From contig CM049318.1 of assembly GCA_026874595.1 (NCBI GenBank), forward strand, positions 56,467,750 through 56,531,749: a DNA stretch of 64,000 nucleotides, given 5' to 3'. Position numbers and translations under genes: made by a program. Under the pieces are notes generated by a model, which did no database searches, was not told the origin of the DNA, and was given only the letters and a program-made list of their open reading frames with translations. Positions 60,316-64,000 of the stretch are shown piece after piece. The first letter of the stretch is position 1, and each line of letters starts with the position of its first letter. This DNA comes from Sipunculus nudus. Its lineage: Eukaryota > Annelida > Sipuncula > Golfingiida > Sipunculidae.

Positions 60316-62748
60316 AACAAGTGACCCATGGGTCATGACGCTCAGCTGCCAAGCATGACCTGTGACATCATGGACTGAGATTCACAACTTCCAGTCAAAT
60401 TTTGAAGAACCAATTTGCCAATTTGTTGAAAATTTTCTATGAAAACAGAAATATATATCACCTTTGTCTGGTTAAAACACAGTGAATTGATGGTCTGAGG
60501 AAAATGCATGATTGTTAAGCTATCAGGAACTATTCCAACAGCTTGCTTGAAACCTGTCAGTCTCAAAAGGAACACCACAAAGGGCAAGTATAAGATCAAA
60601 ATATATAGCAAAAATCAAGGAAATACATGCAAGAATTATTGAGAAACAGGTGCTTCTTTATGAATTTTTATTCAATACAAGCCAACTGTACTGCACCAAT
60701 GATGGTAATATTTATTCAGAAATATTTGACCCAATCCTTTACAAGATTACATAAATATACATCCAACTGCATTCACTTTAACTGTTCTTGAGATAATATG
60801 ATCAAAAGGAATTAAAAGATGGTTGCCTGGTGGCCATATTGGACTTCTGACAAGTCTGAAATCAGACAACAAACATTCTCTAAATCAGAACAAACATTAA
60901 AGAAAAATTACTGAAACTGCACTGAAGAAAGAATTTCTAAGGTGGCTAATTGGCAGACATAATGGATTTCTGACATATATGACATTTGATATCCCACATA
61001 CTCCAATAAGAGACCAAACTTGGGGCAAATTATCCAGTAATGAATGCCCGAAATAATTCAAAAGGCATGTCCAGGCCCTCATATCAGATTTATAGATATG
61101 CAATTGTAAAAAGTGTAAGTCCAATATTTTTTATTATCACTCTGCTTTTCAATGGGGTCAGCAGGGTAGGTAAACTGCCAAACCTGAAAGAAAAGAAATG
61201 CAGAAAGCATCACTAAGAGTCTTGAAATAAAACAAAAAGCCATCCTAAATCAAGGTACACATCCACATATTATGAGAACAAACACTTGCTTTTATATGTG
61301 GTGATATATATTAAAATATTCAGATATCTAGGAAACTAAGTTAATTGCTAGGATTCCATAAAATAAACTGCAAAATGTTCCCATCATCTTATAAATCAGT
61401 AGCTAAACACTAATACTATACTCTCATAGTCTTAATGCCTGGCTGATACATTCTGACAACAGTGTTTTTGTTATGAAGTAACGAGGTACTTATCACTGAG
61501 CCTTATCACTTAATAGGCTGATACAAAAGGGAGTCATATGTCACCAGTGTCACTCACAATTACAGCCACACAGGGAGATGTACCAGCTGGAGTGGGATGG
61601 TTATATATACAAGAAAAATAGAGATAGTCTATAAAATAAGTGATTGTGCACATCCCTGACCTATGACCTTGGCCTTTTGCCCATATATCAACTGGATTCT
61701 TTCTAAATGATGGGTAACTACTAACCACTTAAATCTGGTGTAATTACTTGGCAACCAATGGGTGAATAACTTTGACCTGCAACCTTTAACCTGCTGACCA
61801 ACTGACCCCAAAATCAATAAGTTATTTATTCAAGCAAAAAGACCCATAAATATGAAGTTGGAGTCAAACTGAGTGATGCATAGATGTGGCATATGTGAAA
61901 GACTGAAGGTTTGGGTTGAACAGTTACACTTGAAATATGCTCACAAGCATTTAGAACAATTAAATATTGTGACCTTGACCTTTGACTTTTTGACCTCAAC
62001 ATCAATAGGATTCTTCCCTTATTGGTAGGTAAGCCATATATGACAGATGGAAGGTACAGATTGAAAAGTTTGCCTGAAAATGACTCCACGCAAGAAGTGG
62101 GTGCTGTGAACTTGACCTTTGACCTCAAAATCAACAGGTCTTTTCCCCTGTTGGCAGAGAAGCGATATCAGTGCTGGAAGGTTTGGAATGAAAAGTCTAG
62201 CTTGAAATGTGTCCACAACCTTTTCAAGGAAGTGGATCCTGTGACCCTGACCTTTGACCTTGTGACCTCAAAATCTACAGGATTCTTCTCCAACTTAGTA
62301 GGTGAGCTATATGTGAAAAATCAAAGAATTGGGATGAAAGGGTTGGCTTAAAATGCATCCACAGGCTTTTCAAAGAAGAGGCTCATGTGACCTTGACCTT
62401 AGACCTTTTGACCTCAAAAAAATTATGGTTCTTCCCCTGTTGGTAGGTGAGCTGTATGTGAAAGATGGAAGGTTTGGGATGAAAATTTTGTCTCAAAGAG
62501 TTATTTCTGGGGGGTGCAAACACACCCCATAACTTCGAGAATATAGGTCGCAGTGACCTAATTTCAGGTTTGCAAGGAGATCTTTTTATAACCTCTAAGA
62601 CTGCATAGGGTTCATGGCCCTAGCCCCTAAGGTTACGATTTGTGCCCTGCTAACGGACAGCCAGCCGGCCGTCCCGGACGGACAGACGGAAGGACGACGG
62701 ACAAAGACCCATCGCTATAGCCCAGCATGACTGAAAGTCAGCTGAGCT
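60316..62748 (-). mobile_element. hairpin-ended element, reverse orientation, with TGACCTTTGACCT core
   Basis: Right end, reversed: AACAAGTGACCCATGGGTCA then TGACGCTCAGCTG at 60316. Left hairpin, reversed: GACTGAAAGTCAGCTGAGCT ending at 62748, beside GACGGACAGACGGAAGGACG. The core is a different tandem array from families A and B, so the same ends are carried by unrelated interiors. Confidence 0.68.
61640..62490. repeat. ~120-140 bp tandem units with TGACCTTGACCTTTGACCT
   Basis: About six units: GTGACCTTGACCTTTGACCT, CAAAATCAACAGGATTCTTC, CCCTGTTGGTAGGTGAGCTA, TATGTGAAAGATGGAAGGTT, TGGGATGAAAAGTTTG, ending with TTTTCAAGGAAGTG. The frames across 61826-62351 come from this repeat. Confidence 0.85.
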
Positions 62749-63119
62749 AAAAAAGAAATCAGGAATATATGTAAAATTATTAGGGATGCATACTGAATGC
62801 AAAATTAAAATACAGATATATCTCACTGATGGCAAATTCTTGAATTAAGTTGAGTAGGGATACCAATAATTTATAATCCATGTACAGTTGTCTTTATATA
62901 GCCACAGAGAGATGAATATCCATGACTGTAACATTGCCTGGTATGATGAATAACTTAAATCATTAATCTAAGTTTTTTAAAAGCTTTTAAAAAAACTTTC
63001 TTGTCAATATTAACCAAAGATATCCTGAAATCTAAATGTCTAGTGGCATGATGTAATAGATGCTGATAAACTGGTGCCAGGCTAGATGTAACAGCATCAC
63101 ACAGCTAACATATATGGTA

Positions 63120-63980
63120 AAATGACTCAATTCAATCTCCATAATTCAGCCAAAAATCATTCATGTTGAACCATTAATGACAATTATTATAAGAATTATT
63201 GTAGGAATTATTCTTGTAAAATATTTAACAAACTGGCTTCAGTGGCATCAGTCGAAAAACGTTTCGCAGGTTTATAACTCATATAGGACATTACAGCAAA
63301 CTGGCTAAGTTCGCCTTCCCGTAACTCAGCCAAAAAGCACTGAACCAAAACCATTTGAACAAACTTGAATTATCAACATCTGAGGATAATTAATGTGTGT
63401 GATTTAAGAATTTGGCCCAATGGTTTTTGAGAAGAAGATCTTTGTAGCCACTGAGCTAAAATGGGCTGTTATGGCATATGACTAAATTCAGCTTCCCATA
63501 ACCTAGCCAAAAGTCACTGAAAAGAGATCATTTGAACAAACTTCAGAAAGCCCTACCCTAGGATCATTTCTGTGCGATATTAAACATTTTGGCAATATGG
63601 TTTCAGAGAAGAAGTTTTTTGTAGCCCTCGGTGTGATACAGGCACTGATGACCCTGTACAAAAAAGGCCGATGCAGGTGGTGCCACCAGTACCTAAATTT
63701 CAGATATGACCTATGTGACCAACATTGGCATAAAATTTGGTGATGATAGCTACAGCCGTTTCTGAGATTTAAATTGTAATATGCTTTTTTGCACAGTTAA
63801 CAAAGTTCAACCTTCTGTATCTCGGCCAAAAATCTCCGAACTAGAACCATTCAAACAAACTTGAGAAAGACTGTTCCAGGGATCATTTCTGTGAAATATT
63901 GGACAATTTGGCTGGACAGTTTCAGAGAAGAAGATTTTTTAAAGCTTTTTTAGCTTTTTCCCTATAAAATCTAAGAAAAT
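63120..63980. repeat. diverged ~150-300 bp tandem units
   Basis: Three to four copies of a block: TTCxCCTTCCCATAACTCAG, CCAAAAATCACTGAAC, ACCATTTGAACAAACTTGAG, TTTCTGTGAAATATT, then TTTCAGAGAAGAAGATTTTT. One GCAGGTGGTGCCACCAG palindrome lies at about 63674, linking it to families B and D. The array runs to the end of the window. Confidence 0.7.
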
Positions 63981-64000
63981 GCAGTTAGCAAAAAAATAAA

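Noticed and set aside
61140-61195. Minus-strand segment VWQFTYPADPIEKQSDNKKY after a CTTTCAG acceptor as an exon
   Set aside because: It lies inside the 60316-62748 repeat, has no clear donor and matches no family I know.
1-64000. Prokaryotic-type systems such as CRISPR arrays, operons or phage genes
   Set aside because: The tandem repeats here lack unique equal-length spacers and accompanying genes; introns, GT-AG sites and eukaryotic transposons show that this is nuclear animal DNA.

Overview
This is animal genomic DNA: AT-rich, intron-rich and crowded with decayed repeats, with two protein-coding genes on opposite strands facing tail to tail. Long introns, GT-AG splice sites, a long microsatellite load and many non-autonomous DNA transposons point to an invertebrate, probably marine. 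A lophotrochozoan such as a mollusc or annelid is my guess from the style of the repeats and is not proven.

Main gene (+ strand, 8710-42396): a complete 12-exon all-trans-retinol 13,14-reductase (retinol saturase, RETSAT). Every exon was joined by hand. All splice sites are GT-AG, all phases agree, and the product is 629 residues, with an N-terminal membrane anchor, an FAD-binding GSGMGG motif and a C-terminal dilysine (KKTN) ER-type signal. Second gene (- strand): three consecutive exons (52972 down to 51552) of the C-terminal coiled-coil part of a CCDC93-like protein, a subunit of the endosomal CCC complex. Its upstream exons and last exon were not found.

Nearly everything else is repeats. 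1-8.7 kb: an intact-ended hAT element (8-bp target duplication), a dead LINE reverse-transcriptase scrap and TA microsatellites. Intron 1: a hAT element with an 8-bp target duplication sits inside another inverted-repeat element with a 9-bp target duplication, followed by a hairpin-ended element. Intron 2: a 32-bp tandem array split by a TTAA-flanked MITE, then a 338-bp tandem-unit element that is itself interrupted by a Helitron-like element. Intron 8: another Helitron-like element built of 279-bp units with regularly spaced GGTGGCGCCACC palindromes. Intron 9: three hairpin-ended elements nested one inside another. Downstream: a 184-bp triplication, more MITEs, inverted copies of the same families, and a duplicated flank plus Helitron-like body.

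The most striking observation is at the splice junctions. RETSAT intron 11 consists almost wholly of about 17 tandem ~43-bp copies of its own 3' splice site plus the start of exon 12. In the neighbouring CCDC93-like gene, the end of an exon plus its 5' splice site is repeated about nine times in the following intron. Both genes therefore carry arrays of decoy splice sites grown from their own exon borders.
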